From Bin76 sp963665765 (GTDB lineage Bacteria; Actinomycetota; Acidimicrobiia; Spongiisociales; ZC4RG35), in contig OY762464.1 of the NCBI GenBank assembly GCA_963665765.1, forward strand, positions 2,418,001 through 2,482,000: 64,000 nucleotides of DNA, in the 5' to 3' direction. Below, piece after piece: positions 15,393 to 23,964 of this stretch (its first letter is position 1; each line of letters begins with the position of its first letter). Made by a program: the position numbers and the translations under genes. A model generated the notes under the pieces. It had not been told where the DNA came from and made no database searches. It worked only from the letters and a program-made list of their open reading frames with translations.

Positions 15393-15670
15393 TGCGAAAC
15401 CCCGGACGGCTGCAACGTCAGGCCCTGACGGCCGCGGAGCGAGCTATCGAGGCCTTGGGGCGAGGCGACCCGGTTTCCGCTCGGATGGCGGTCTCCACCG
15501 CTTTGGACCGGGATCAGACCGGGATGTATGTGGGCTTGGCCGACGCCGTCGACTTGGCGGCCGGAATGTTGGAGCGGGATGAGAAGATCACCGAGGGGGT
15601 GTGGGGCCATCTGGCCGACTCGGTGGGATCCGGTCCCCTGCAGGCGTTGGTGGAAGCGGTACGGGATTAG
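15392..15670 (+). CDS. hypothetical protein
   Basis: A 92-aa helical protein, not recognised: LTAAERAIEALGRGDPVSARMAVSTALDRD followed by LADAVDLAAGMLERDEKI. It is alanine-rich and resembles a short TPR-like helical pair. Its ATG overlaps the stop of the GAPDH-like gene (TGATG), so the two are translationally coupled, which is the best clue that it serves the same pathway. No signal or TM segment. Confidence 0.65.
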   Translation: MRNPGRLQRQALTAAERAIEALGRGDPVSARMAVSTALDRDQTGMYVGLADAVDLAAGMLERDEKITEGVWGHLADSVGSGPLQALVEAVRD

Positions 15671-15701
15671 GGGCGGACGGACGGGACTGGTGGTGACGGG
15701 C

Positions 15702-15948
15702 TGTGAAAGTCATACCCTATCCCGCGAAAATCACCCCGACCGCACTTCACTTTCGGGCCCACCCCCACCGCCACCTCCGGAGATTTCGAACGCGGTTCAC
15801 CGATCCCGCGGGGGGCGCATTCAAGAGCATGACCTCTTTGCCCCGCCTGGGGGCGACACGGTCCGAACGACGTCGGAACAGACCTGGAGGTGTTCGATTG
15901 CTATCAGCATGCACCATAGGTGTGACGAAGTCAACCCCAATCTCCCTT
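15702..15948 (+). repeat. uninterrupted copy of the ~240-bp intergenic repeat
   Basis: It fills most of the 346-bp gap between 15670 and 16017. It aligns along its length with 6773-6871 joined to 10971-11091, including ACCCGCGAAAA-like, GGGCCCACCCCC, GACCTCT, ACGGTCCG, GGAGGTGTTCGA, CAGCATGC and GTGACGAAGTCAACCCC blocks. No shared reading frame is apparent. The remaining bases 15949-16016 hold no gene that I can see. Could be a MITE-like or structured-RNA repeat. Confidence 0.6.
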
Positions 15949-16016
15949 GATCTTGCGCCGCTCCGCCTATCCACCCGCACAAGATCGTAGAGATCGCTTT
16001 CGGCGCGCGGTGGGTT

Positions 16017-16934
16017 ATGTCTGACTACCACTTGCATCTGTATCCCCATCGTCAACATCCTTCCGATCCCATCCCCGATGGTTTCTCGCCGGAGTTGATC
16101 GAGCGGTACTGCCGGGTGGCCCGGACCCGGGGCGTGCCCGAACTGGGATTCACCGAGCATCTGTACCGTTTCAGAGAGTCCGAACAGGTCCTGGGTTCTT
16201 TCTGGGAGGCGGACCGCCGCCGGGGACCGGCCCGGTCGGCGTTGAGTGAGTTCACGGCCCGCATGGTGGAGTTGGACAGGGTGTTTCGGATCGACCAATA
16301 CGTGGAGGCGGTGCTGGCGGCCAAGGATCGGGGGCTTCCGGTGCTGCTGGGGCTGGAGGTGGATTTCATACCGGGAACCGAAGAGGCAGTGGCCGAACTG
16401 CTGGCGCCCTATCCCTGGGACTTCCTTTTGGGGGCGGTGCACTGGGTGGGTGGCTGGGCGATCGATACGTCGCAGTGTTCGGAGGAGTTTGAGCGGAGAG
16501 GAGTGCCAAAGGCGTGGGAACAGTACTTTCGGTTGGTGGTGGAGATGATCCAATCGGGCATCGCCGATGTGCTGGCTCATGTCGATCTGTGCAAGAAATA
16601 CGGCCACCGGCCGGCCCGTGAGCCTTTCGACCTCTATCACCGGGTGGTTGAGTCGGCGGCCGATCGGGGGATGGCGGTGGAGGTTTCGAGCCAGGGTCTT
16701 CGCAATCCGGCCCGGGAGGTCTATCCCTCGCCCGCTTTTCTGCAGATGTTCCGGCAGGCGGGAATCTCGATCACTTTGGCCAGCGACGGCCACCATGCGG
16801 AAGAGGTCGGATGGGGGAGAAGGGAAGTGGTGGGGGCCGCCCGCGCCGCCGGATACCAGACCTACCTGAGTCTGGGCGGCGATCCCCGGCAGGTGCCCCT
16901 TCCCGATCCGCTCCCGGCCGGGGGGCCCTCGTGA
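16017..16934 (+). CDS. PHP-domain histidinol-phosphatase-like protein
   Basis: A 305-aa PHP-superfamily phosphoesterase. Metal-ligand motifs are visible: YHLHLYPH near the N-terminus, LGFTEHLYRF, GLEVDFIPG, LGAVHWVGGW, LAHVDLCKKYG and ASDGHHAEEVG. This is the set seen in HisK/HisJ histidinol-phosphate phosphatases, which remove phosphate in the penultimate step of histidine synthesis. No other his biosynthetic gene is nearby (hisS is a synthetase), so the substrate is uncertain. It ends in a 4-nt overlap (GTGA) with cinA. Confidence 0.78.
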   Translation: MSDYHLHLYPHRQHPSDPIPDGFSPELIERYCRVARTRGVPELGFTEHLYRFRESEQVLGSFWEADRRRGPARSALSEFTARMVELDRVFRIDQYVEAVLAAKDRGLPVLLGLEVDFIPGTEEAVAELLAPYPWDFLLGAVHWVGGWAIDTSQCSEEFERRGVPKAWEQYFRLVVEMIQSGIADVLAHVDLCKKYGHRPAREPFDLYHRVVESAADRGMAVEVSSQGLRNPAREVYPSPAFLQMFRQAGISITLASDGHHAEEVGWGRREVVGAARAAGYQTYLSLGGDPRQVPLPDPLPAGGPS

Positions 16935-18175
16935 TCGTCGAGGTGATCACCGTGGGAACCGAGTTGCTGTTGGGCCAGATCGTCAACGGCAACGCCGCCA
17001 CGATAGGCGCGCGGCTGGCCGCTTCCGGGCACGACGCCCACTACCAGGTGACGGTGGGGGACAATCCGGAGCGGATGGAATCGGCCATCGCCCTGGCTCT
17101 GGAAAGGGCGCAGGCTGTGGTGATCACCGGGGGGATCGGGCCGACTCCCGACGATCTGACCCGCGAGGCGATCTGCGCGGCGACCGGACGGACCATGCGT
17201 TTTTCCACCGAGTGGGCGGAGACCCTGCGGACTCGATTCGCCGCCCGAGGATGGGCGATGCCGGTGAGCAATCTCCGTCAGGCGGAGTATCCCGACGGTG
17301 CCGAACTGATCGAAAATCGCAAGGGAACCGCACCCGGTTTGGCTCTGTTCCACCAGGGCAAGTGGATTTTTGCTCTGCCGGGAGTGCCCGCCGAGATGGG
17401 GGAGATGCTCACTATGGGAGTGCTCCCTCGACTCAGACGGACGGACAATTTCACCGGAACCCTGGTCAGCAGGGTCATCCGGACCTGGGGAAGATCGGAA
17501 TCGCGCACCGCCGAATTGCTGGAGGACATCTACCACGAATCGGCGAACCCGAGTCTGGCCTATCTGGCTTCTTCGGGGGAGATCAAAGTACGGATCACCG
17601 CCAAGGCGCCGGATGCGGCCGCCGCGCAACAGATGATCGCTCCCGTTGCCGAGAAGGTGTGCCGACGCCTGGGTTGGGCAGTGTTCGGTTTCGACGAACA
17701 GACCATCGAACGACAACTGTTGAAACTGCTGTCCGAACGGGGGTGGACCATCGGCACAGCCGAGTCCATGACGGCCGGGATGGTGGCTGCTCGGATCACT
17801 GCCGAGCCGGGAGCGTCACGGGTCTTCCGGGGATCGGTGGTGAGTTATGCCACCGATCTCAAGGAGAAGCTGCTCGGGGTGGATGCCGAAATGTCGGCGA
17901 CTGCAGTGGTGTCCGCCCGGACCGCCCAACAGATGGCGGAGGGCGCCCGACAAACACTGGGAGTGGACGTGGGGGTGGGCATCACCGGCTCGGCCGGGCC
18001 GGACTCCGCTTCGGCGCCGGTGGGAGTGGCGTTTGTGGGTATAGCCACCCCCGAAGCCACCGCGGCCCGCCGACTGCAGATGCCCGGGGACCGGGAACGG
18101 ATCCGCACCTACACCACCACCGCCGCTCTTCACCTGGCGCGGCTTGGCATTAGCGGTAAATGGTGGAATCGGTAG
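16931..18175 (+). CDS. cinA: CinA-family protein (nicotinamide-nucleotide amidase)
   Basis: A 414-aa two-domain protein. The N-terminal half is a MoaB/Mog-like domain (VGTELLLGQIVNGNA, TGGIGPTPDDLT). The C-terminal half is the NMN deamidase domain (GTAESMTAGMVAARITAEPGASRVFRGSVVSY and GITGSAGPDSAS). It recycles NMN to nicotinate mononucleotide; in some bacteria it is linked to competence and sits next to recA, as here. Start is GTG 16931, overlapping the PHP gene by 4 nt; codons further upstream in the frame lie inside that gene. Confidence 0.92.
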   Translation: MIVEVITVGTELLLGQIVNGNAATIGARLAASGHDAHYQVTVGDNPERMESAIALALERAQAVVITGGIGPTPDDLTREAICAATGRTMRFSTEWAETLRTRFAARGWAMPVSNLRQAEYPDGAELIENRKGTAPGLALFHQGKWIFALPGVPAEMGEMLTMGVLPRLRRTDNFTGTLVSRVIRTWGRSESRTAELLEDIYHESANPSLAYLASSGEIKVRITAKAPDAAAAQQMIAPVAEKVCRRLGWAVFGFDEQTIERQLLKLLSERGWTIGTAESMTAGMVAARITAEPGASRVFRGSVVSYATDLKEKLLGVDAEMSATAVVSARTAQQMAEGARQTLGVDVGVGITGSAGPDSASAPVGVAFVGIATPEATAARRLQMPGDRERIRTYTTTAALHLARLGISGKWWNR

Positions 18176-18720
18176 GTCGGATCTTTTTGGCGGTGGACCT
18201 CACGTCGGAGGCCCGGCAGATCCTAAGCCGCCGTGTGATGATGATGACCGGGGGGTGCGAGCTCCCCGGACGGCTCACTCCTCCGCGGAATTGGCACATG
18301 ACGCTGTGCTTTCTGGGAGACATCCCGCAGGACAGGTTCGAGGTGATGGGCCATCTTTTGGCCCAGGCTCGTTTGGGCGGCTCCTTTCAATGCCGGTTCG
18401 GGAGCCTCGGGAGTTTTCCTCGCGACAGTCGGGCCACCGTGTTGTGGGTGGGGGTATCAGAGGGGGCCGAGTCCCTGGCGGCCTTGGCCGAGGGGGTGAA
18501 AGAAACAGTGGAAGCCTCGGGCTTGGCGGCGCCGGAGCGTCCCTTTTTGCCCCACCTCACTTTGTCTCGGATACGTCCTCCCCGGGACGTGGGCGCCCTG
18601 GTGGCGTCCGCTTCCCCGGTCGGGGTAAAAATGATGGTCCGGGAGGTGACGGTGTTCCGGAGCCATCTGGGCGGGGGGCCTCCTCGTTACGAGGTGATGG
18701 AGCGGATACCCCTGAACTGA
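18160..18720 (+). CDS. thpR: RNA 2',3'-cyclic phosphodiesterase (2H family)
   Basis: A 186-aa 2H phosphoesterase. Both histidine tetrads are present and correctly spaced: WHMTLCFLGDI around residue 47 and PHLTLSRIRPP around 130. The family opens 2',3'-cyclic phosphates on RNA ends and was first named for a 2'-5' ligase activity. It overlaps the cinA 3' end by 16 nt, so translation is likely coupled. Length is typical. Biological role in bacteria is unclear. Confidence 0.9.
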   Translation: MVESVGRIFLAVDLTSEARQILSRRVMMMTGGCELPGRLTPPRNWHMTLCFLGDIPQDRFEVMGHLLAQARLGGSFQCRFGSLGSFPRDSRATVLWVGVSEGAESLAALAEGVKETVEASGLAAPERPFLPHLTLSRIRPPRDVGALVASASPVGVKMMVREVTVFRSHLGGGPPRYEVMERIPLN

Positions 18721-18759
18721 CTCCCGACAACGGGTGGGGGATGCGCACCACTCGTACGT

Positions 18760-18789
18760 TTGGTGTATCGAACATATGTTCGTTATTAT
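18760..18789 (+). promoter_or_regulatory. recA promoter with LexA (SOS) operator in the spacer
   Basis: CGAACATATGTTCG at 18769-18782 is a perfect palindrome matching the Gram-positive/actinobacterial SOS box (CGAAC-N4-GTTCG). It lies between TTGGTG (18760-18765) and TATTAT (18784-18789), spaced 18 bp, so LexA bound here would cover the promoter. The operator is unmistakable; the -35 is a weak match. The transcript would have a leader of about 130 nt before recA. Confidence 0.85.
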
Positions 18790-18926
18790 TCGGTCTGTCA
18801 ATAGTTTGTGAAAAGATCAGGCGCCGAGCGCTTGAAATGCTTTCGAGTTCGAAGCACAATGGTGTAGTTTTGTCACAGCGGTTCTATAGCTTTTGTCTAT
18901 AACCGTTCACAAGAAAGGAACAACCG

Positions 18927-19979
18927 ATGGACAGGGAAAAAGCCTTGGAGATGGCGGTGGGCCAGATCACCAGACAATACGGGAAAGGTGCGGTGATGAG
19001 GATGGGTGAATCGGCCCAACTCAGACCGGAGGTGATCTCCACCGGCGCCCTGTCTCTCGACGTGGCTCTGGGAATAGGGGGCATGCCCAGGGGGCGGGTG
19101 GTGGAGATATACGGCCCCGAGAGTTCGGGCAAAACCACTCTTGCCTTGCATGTGGTGGCCGAAGCGCAGCGCAACGGGGGAATAGCGGCCTTCATCGACG
19201 CCGAGCATTGTCTGGATCCCTCCTATGCGGGCGTTCTGGGAGTGGACGTGGACGAATTGCTGATTTCCCAGCCTGACACCGGAGAGCAGGCTCTGGAGAT
19301 CGCCGATATGCTGATCCGCTCGGGTGCTCTGGACGTGCTGGTGGTGGACTCGGTGGCGGCGTTGGTGCCCAAGGCGGAGATCGAAGGCGAGATGGGTGAC
19401 TCCCATGTGGGTCTGCAGGCTCGCCTGATGTCACAGGCTCTGCGGAAGCTGGCGGGGTCGTTGAATCGTTCCCGCACCACCGCCATCTTCATCAATCAGC
19501 TCCGAGAGAAGATCGGGGTCATGTACGGTTCTCCCGAGGTAACTCCGGGAGGGCGCGCCCTCAAATTCTTTGCCTCGGTTAGGGTGGATGTGCGTCGCAT
19601 TGGTTCGATCAAGCACCGTGGTCAGGAAGTGGGGAACCGGATCAGGTCGAAGGTGGTGAAGAACAAAATGGCGCCGCCCTTTCGCAAGGCGGAGTTCGAC
19701 ATCATGTTCGGAAAGGGGATCTCCCGGGAGGGAAGCCTGCTGGATGTCGCCCTGGAGAAGGGACTGGTGCAAAGGAGCGGTTCGTGGTATTCGCTGGGGG
19801 ATGACCAACTCGGTCAGGGCAGGGAAAATGTCAAGCAGTTTCTCTCCGAAAACCCCGAGATCGCCATGCAATTGCAGGCCAGGGTGTATAAGGAGGTGGG
19901 GTTCAGCGTTCCCGGATTGGATTCGGATCGTGAGGTGCGGGCAGTCTTGGATGCCATGGGAAGTCCTTCCGTTCGCTGA
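18927..19979 (+). CDS. recA: recombinase A
   Basis: A 350-aa RecA, which forms filaments on single-stranded DNA for strand exchange and triggers LexA self-cleavage. Walker A is GPESSGKTT, the MAW/L1 region EIEGEMGDSHVGLQARLMSQALRK is intact, and L2 contains NQLREKIGVMYGSPEVTPGG. ATG 18927 follows AAGGAACAACCG. No intein interrupts the gene. RecX, which usually follows recA in actinobacteria, is absent; the next gene is rny 159 bp away. SOS control is indicated by the operator at 18769. Confidence 0.97.
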   Translation: MDREKALEMAVGQITRQYGKGAVMRMGESAQLRPEVISTGALSLDVALGIGGMPRGRVVEIYGPESSGKTTLALHVVAEAQRNGGIAAFIDAEHCLDPSYAGVLGVDVDELLISQPDTGEQALEIADMLIRSGALDVLVVDSVAALVPKAEIEGEMGDSHVGLQARLMSQALRKLAGSLNRSRTTAIFINQLREKIGVMYGSPEVTPGGRALKFFASVRVDVRRIGSIKHRGQEVGNRIRSKVVKNKMAPPFRKAEFDIMFGKGISREGSLLDVALEKGLVQRSGSWYSLGDDQLGQGRENVKQFLSENPEIAMQLQARVYKEVGFSVPGLDSDREVRAVLDAMGSPSVR

Positions 19980-20138
19980 TCGATCCCCCAGAGGTCCTCA
20001 ACAACTTGCCGGCAGGGGCGGATTCGGATATCTACAATGGGGATAAGTCTGTTAGCAATACATGCCGAGCAACGGAGCGGTCCCCTCAGGCGGAGCGTTC
20101 TGTTCCAATAACTCGGGTCCGGAAAAAGCCCTCTGAAG

Positions 20139-21677
20139 ATGGATTTCAATCAAATCACTTTGGTCGTGGCCTTGGTGGTCACCGTCGTTGTGGTAATCGT
20201 GGGTTTGATCATCGCTCTGATCAGGGTGCGGGTGGGTCATACCGCCAACCTGGAGGGCAACGTCGTCGAAGCCCGTCTGGAAGCCCAGCGTATCTTGGCC
20301 CGGGCCGAAGAGGAGGCGCGGGTTCGCTCCGAGGAGAAAAAGGCTGTCGAGGAGGAAGCTCTGGCCCGTCAGAGGGAGTCGGTGGAGGCCCGCGGCAGGC
20401 GGATTCTGCAACGGGAAGAACGCCTCGACCAACAGGCTGTCAATCTGGAGGAGCGGGAACGGCTCCTGATCGAGAGGGAAATAGAGGCCAAGCGGCTAAG
20501 AAGGGAAGCTCAGGAAGTCGAGGATCAGGCTTGGAGCGACTTGACCCGTCTGGCCGGGCTCGACCGGTCGGAAGCTCGTAAGCAGATCCTGGAGAAGGTC
20601 GAGCATCAAGCACGGCGAGACGCCATGATGTTGATCCGTGACATAGAGATCCGCTCTCGGGAAGAGGCGGAGTGGCGATCACGGAGAATCCTGTCGGGAG
20701 TGGTGCAACGGATGGCCCACCAAGTGGTGAAAGACGCCACCTCCACCACGATCGATTTGCCCAGCGAGCACATGAAAGGTCGGATAATCGGCAGGGAAGG
20801 CCGCAATATCCGCGCCTTTGAGGCCGTGACCGGGGTCAGCTTGATCGTTGACGACAAGTTGCCCGAGGCGGTGGTGCTCAACAGCTACGATCCGATCCGG
20901 CGGGAAGTGGCCCGTCTTGCTTTGGAGAAGTTGATCCTAGACGGTCGGCTCAATCCGACCGCCATTGAAGAGGCCGTTTCCAAGGCCGAATCGGAGGTTT
21001 CCCATTCCATCCGGGATGCCGGTGAGGGGGCGCTTTTGGAAGTCAACCTAAGCAAAATGCGTCCGGAATTGGTCGAATTGTTGGGACAGCTTCGCTACCG
21101 CACCTCCTACGGCCAGAATGTCCTCGATCATTTGATAGAGTCGGCCCACGCCGCCAGCCTGTTGGCCGGCGAGTTGGGTGTCGATCCGGTTCCGGTCAAG
21201 CGGGCCGCCCTTTTGCATGACATCGGCAAGGCGGTCAGCCACAAGCTGGAGGGATCCCATGCTCATGTGGGCGCGGAGATGGCTCGGCGTTTGGGAGAGG
21301 ATCCCGAGGTGGTGCACGGTATCGAAGCTCATCACAATGAGGTGGCGCCCCGCACCGTCCTGGCGGTGCTGGTGCAGGCCGCCGATGCCCTGTCAGCAGC
21401 CCGCCCGGGGGCTCGTCGCGAGTCTTTCGAGCAATACACCCAAAAGTTGGAAAACTTGGAGAAGATTGCCGTCTCCTATAGAGGGGTGGATAAGGCTTAT
21501 GCGTTTCAAGCCGGCCGGGAGGTGAGAGTGCTGGTCAATCCGCGGCGGATGGATGATCTGGCCGCCGGGGCACTGGCCCGACAGATCGCCCGCCGGGTGG
21601 AAAAGGAAATGCAGTATCCGGGCCGGATCGAAGTGACAGTTATCAGGGAGAGTCGCTACACGGATTACGCTCGATGA
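20139..21677 (+). CDS. rny: ribonuclease Y
   Basis: A 512-aa membrane-anchored endoribonuclease that starts mRNA decay. It has an N-terminal TM helix (about 7-30), a long charged coiled coil (about 40-190, rich in E/R), a KH RNA-binding domain (GRIIGREGRNIRAFEAVTGV), and an HD metal domain with LLHDIGKAVSH and a later H in HVGAEMAR. Length and domain order match Bacillus RNase Y. It overlaps miaB by 4 nt. High-GC actinobacteria such as Mycobacterium rely on RNase E instead, so Rny here hints at a deeper lineage. Confidence 0.95.
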   Translation: MDFNQITLVVALVVTVVVVIVGLIIALIRVRVGHTANLEGNVVEARLEAQRILARAEEEARVRSEEKKAVEEEALARQRESVEARGRRILQREERLDQQAVNLEERERLLIEREIEAKRLRREAQEVEDQAWSDLTRLAGLDRSEARKQILEKVEHQARRDAMMLIRDIEIRSREEAEWRSRRILSGVVQRMAHQVVKDATSTTIDLPSEHMKGRIIGREGRNIRAFEAVTGVSLIVDDKLPEAVVLNSYDPIRREVARLALEKLILDGRLNPTAIEEAVSKAESEVSHSIRDAGEGALLEVNLSKMRPELVELLGQLRYRTSYGQNVLDHLIESAHAASLLAGELGVDPVPVKRAALLHDIGKAVSHKLEGSHAHVGAEMARRLGEDPEVVHGIEAHHNEVAPRTVLAVLVQAADALSAARPGARRESFEQYTQKLENLEKIAVSYRGVDKAYAFQAGREVRVLVNPRRMDDLAAGALARQIARRVEKEMQYPGRIEVTVIRESRYTDYAR

Positions 21678-23062
21678 GCACCGTTTTGGTTTCTCGCCCG
21701 GTTCGTAAGGTCCGCCGGCCCGCCCGGACACCGGTGAGGGCGGGGCAGACCTATTACATTCGCACCTTCGGGTGCCAGATGAACGAACACGACTCGGAAC
21801 GCATCGCCGGATTGCTCGAGTCGGACGGTATGGCACAGGCCGCCTCGCTTGATCAAGCCGATGTCATCTTTATCAACACCTGCACCATTCGCCACAACGC
21901 CGACAACCGGCTGTACGGCAATTTGGGGCAGTTGAAGGCCCTCAAGGACACTCGGCCCGACACGATGTTGGTGGTGGGAGGATGCGCTGCCCAAAAAGAT
22001 CGCCAGATAGTGAGAGAGAGGGCGCCCTGGGTGGATGTGGTGATGGGCACCCACAACTTGGGACGGGTTCTGGACCTTCTGGACCATGCCCAGGAATGGG
22101 GAGGGGTGACCGAGATCTATGAATCGCTGCACGACATGCCATCGCAGTTGCCCACCCGGCGGGAAGTCGAACACGCCGCATGGGTCACCGTACAGGTCGG
22201 CTGCAACAACACCTGCACCTTTTGCATAGTGCCTGCCGTCCGGGGACCCGAGGTGAGTCGTCGGCCGGGCGAGATCATCAGGGAGGTGGAACAGTTGGTG
22301 TCCGAAGGGGTCGTGGAAGTCACCCTTTTGGGTCAGAACATCGACACCTACGGGCGGGACCTCGCTTTGGGGGGCCGCCGTCGCCCTATCTTTGCGGAGC
22401 TGTTGCGGCGAGTGGGAGAGGTGGAGGGCATCCGCCGCATTCGGTTCACCAGCCCCCATCCAGCTGATTTCCGGGATAACGTGGCGCGGGCCATGGCCGA
22501 GACCGAGGCGGTGTGCGAGCAATTGCACCTGCCTCTCCAGAGTGGAAGTGATCGCATCCTCGCCAGGATGCATCGCGGCTACAACGCCGAGCGTTTTCTG
22601 AATCGCCTGGCGATGGCGCACCGGATCATCCCTGATCTCACCGTGTCGACCGACATCATCGTCGGGTTCCCCGGGGAAACCGAGACAGATTTCGACCGGA
22701 CTTTGGCGGTGGTCGCCGAGGCCCGGTTCGACCAGGCCTACATGTTCAAATTCTCTCCCCGTCCGACCACCGCCGCCGCCGAAATGGTGGACCTTTACGT
22801 TGACCCCAACGTGATAAAACGGCGGTTCGGTCGACTGGTTGAACTGCAGAATCGGATTTCGGAAGAGAATAACGCCGCAATGGTGGGAAGGAGGGTGGAG
22901 GTGATGGTGGAAGGCCCTTCCCGCAAGGATCCCAAGGTGGTGAAATCCCGAACGCGAGGGGGAAAGATCGTCCATGTCAGGGGCGAGTACCCACCCGGCG
23001 CCTTCCTTCAGGCGGAGATTGTGGTGGCCCGCCGGCACCACATGATGGGGAGGCTGTACTGA
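21674..23062 (+). CDS. miaB: tRNA-2-methylthio-N6-dimethylallyladenosine synthase
   Basis: A 462-aa radical-SAM methylthiotransferase that converts i6A37 to ms2i6A37. The N-terminal UPF0004 cysteines are in TFGCQMNEHDS, INTCTIRHNA and VGGCAAQ; the radical-SAM C-x3-C-x2-C is VGCNNTCTFCIVPAVRG; the C-terminal TRAM domain ends near residue 455. The N-terminus has about 25 extra basic residues before the first motif. Start ATG 21674 overlaps rny by 4 nt. miaA, which makes its substrate, follows directly. Confidence 0.95.
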   Translation: MSTVLVSRPVRKVRRPARTPVRAGQTYYIRTFGCQMNEHDSERIAGLLESDGMAQAASLDQADVIFINTCTIRHNADNRLYGNLGQLKALKDTRPDTMLVVGGCAAQKDRQIVRERAPWVDVVMGTHNLGRVLDLLDHAQEWGGVTEIYESLHDMPSQLPTRREVEHAAWVTVQVGCNNTCTFCIVPAVRGPEVSRRPGEIIREVEQLVSEGVVEVTLLGQNIDTYGRDLALGGRRRPIFAELLRRVGEVEGIRRIRFTSPHPADFRDNVARAMAETEAVCEQLHLPLQSGSDRILARMHRGYNAERFLNRLAMAHRIIPDLTVSTDIIVGFPGETETDFDRTLAVVAEARFDQAYMFKFSPRPTTAAAEMVDLYVDPNVIKRRFGRLVELQNRISEENNAAMVGRRVEVMVEGPSRKDPKVVKSRTRGGKIVHVRGEYPPGAFLQAEIVVARRHHMMGRLY

Positions 23063-23070
23063 CTCTCCTG

Positions 23071-23964
23071 ATGGCGGTGGTGGGACCCACCGCTTCCGCC
23101 AAGACCGAGGTGGCGATGGGTCTGGCGGAGAGAGTGGGCGCCGAAATTATCTCAGTCGACTCGGTTCAGGTCTACCGGGGGATGGATATCGGCACGGCCA
23201 AGCCCAGCGCCCCGATGCAGGCCCGGGTACGTCATCATCTGATAGATGTGGTGGATCCCGACGAAACTTTTACCGCGGCGGAGTGTCAACGCCGAGCTCG
23301 CCAGGTCATCGCCACCTCGGCGGTTCCACTGATTCTTTGCGGTGGTTCCGGCCTGCACTTTCGGGCGGTGGTCGATCCTTTCACCTTTCCCCCGGCCGAT
23401 GCCGCGGTGAGGGCTGCGGTGAATCGGCTGTCGTCCGAGATTGCCCGAGACCGGTTGCTGGCCGCCGACCCTCAGGCGGGCCTGCATCTGGATTTGGCCA
23501 ACCCTCGGCGAGTGGCGCGCGCTCTGGAAATTCTGGGTCTGACCGGCGATACTCCCTCTCGGAGGGCCGAGGACCCGCTTCGCATTCAGGTGAGGGAATA
23601 CCGGCCGATGATCCCTTTCCGAGCGGTCGGGCTCGATCCTGGAGAGGAGATGGGACGGCGAGTCTCCGCCCGATTGAAAGCGATGCGAACCAACGGGTTC
23701 TTGGAGGAGGTAGCCGCCCTGGCAGACCGAATGGGCGCCACCGCAGCCCAGGCGGTGGGGTATCGTCAACTGCTGGCGGTTGTGAGGGGCGAGATCGACG
23801 AGGAAGAAGGGTTTCGGCAAGTCGAGCAAGCCACTTTGGCCTTGGCGAAACGACAGAGGACCTTTTTTCGCCGCGATCCCCGCATCGAGTGGCTGGCCTG
23901 GTCCAAAGATCCCGATCAACTGCTGGAACAGGCCAAGGAAGTTCTCTTCGGAGGAGTCTCATGA
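23071..23964 (+). CDS. miaA: tRNA dimethylallyltransferase
   Basis: A 297-aa enzyme adding a dimethylallyl group to A37 of tRNAs that read UNN codons. The P-loop reads GPTASAKTE, with Ala-Lys-Thr where most have Gly-Lys-Ser/Thr. The DSVQVYRGMDIGTAKP segment matches DSMQVYRGMDIGTAKP of the family, and AVGYRQLLAVV is the later signature. Length is normal. It follows miaB by 8 bp and overlaps dapF by 4 nt (ATGA). The Gly-to-Ala change before the P-loop Lys is mild, and I expect the enzyme to work. Confidence 0.94.
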   Translation: MAVVGPTASAKTEVAMGLAERVGAEIISVDSVQVYRGMDIGTAKPSAPMQARVRHHLIDVVDPDETFTAAECQRRARQVIATSAVPLILCGGSGLHFRAVVDPFTFPPADAAVRAAVNRLSSEIARDRLLAADPQAGLHLDLANPRRVARALEILGLTGDTPSRRAEDPLRIQVREYRPMIPFRAVGLDPGEEMGRRVSARLKAMRTNGFLEEVAALADRMGATAAQAVGYRQLLAVVRGEIDEEEGFRQVEQATLALAKRQRTFFRRDPRIEWLAWSKDPDQLLEQAKEVLFGGVS

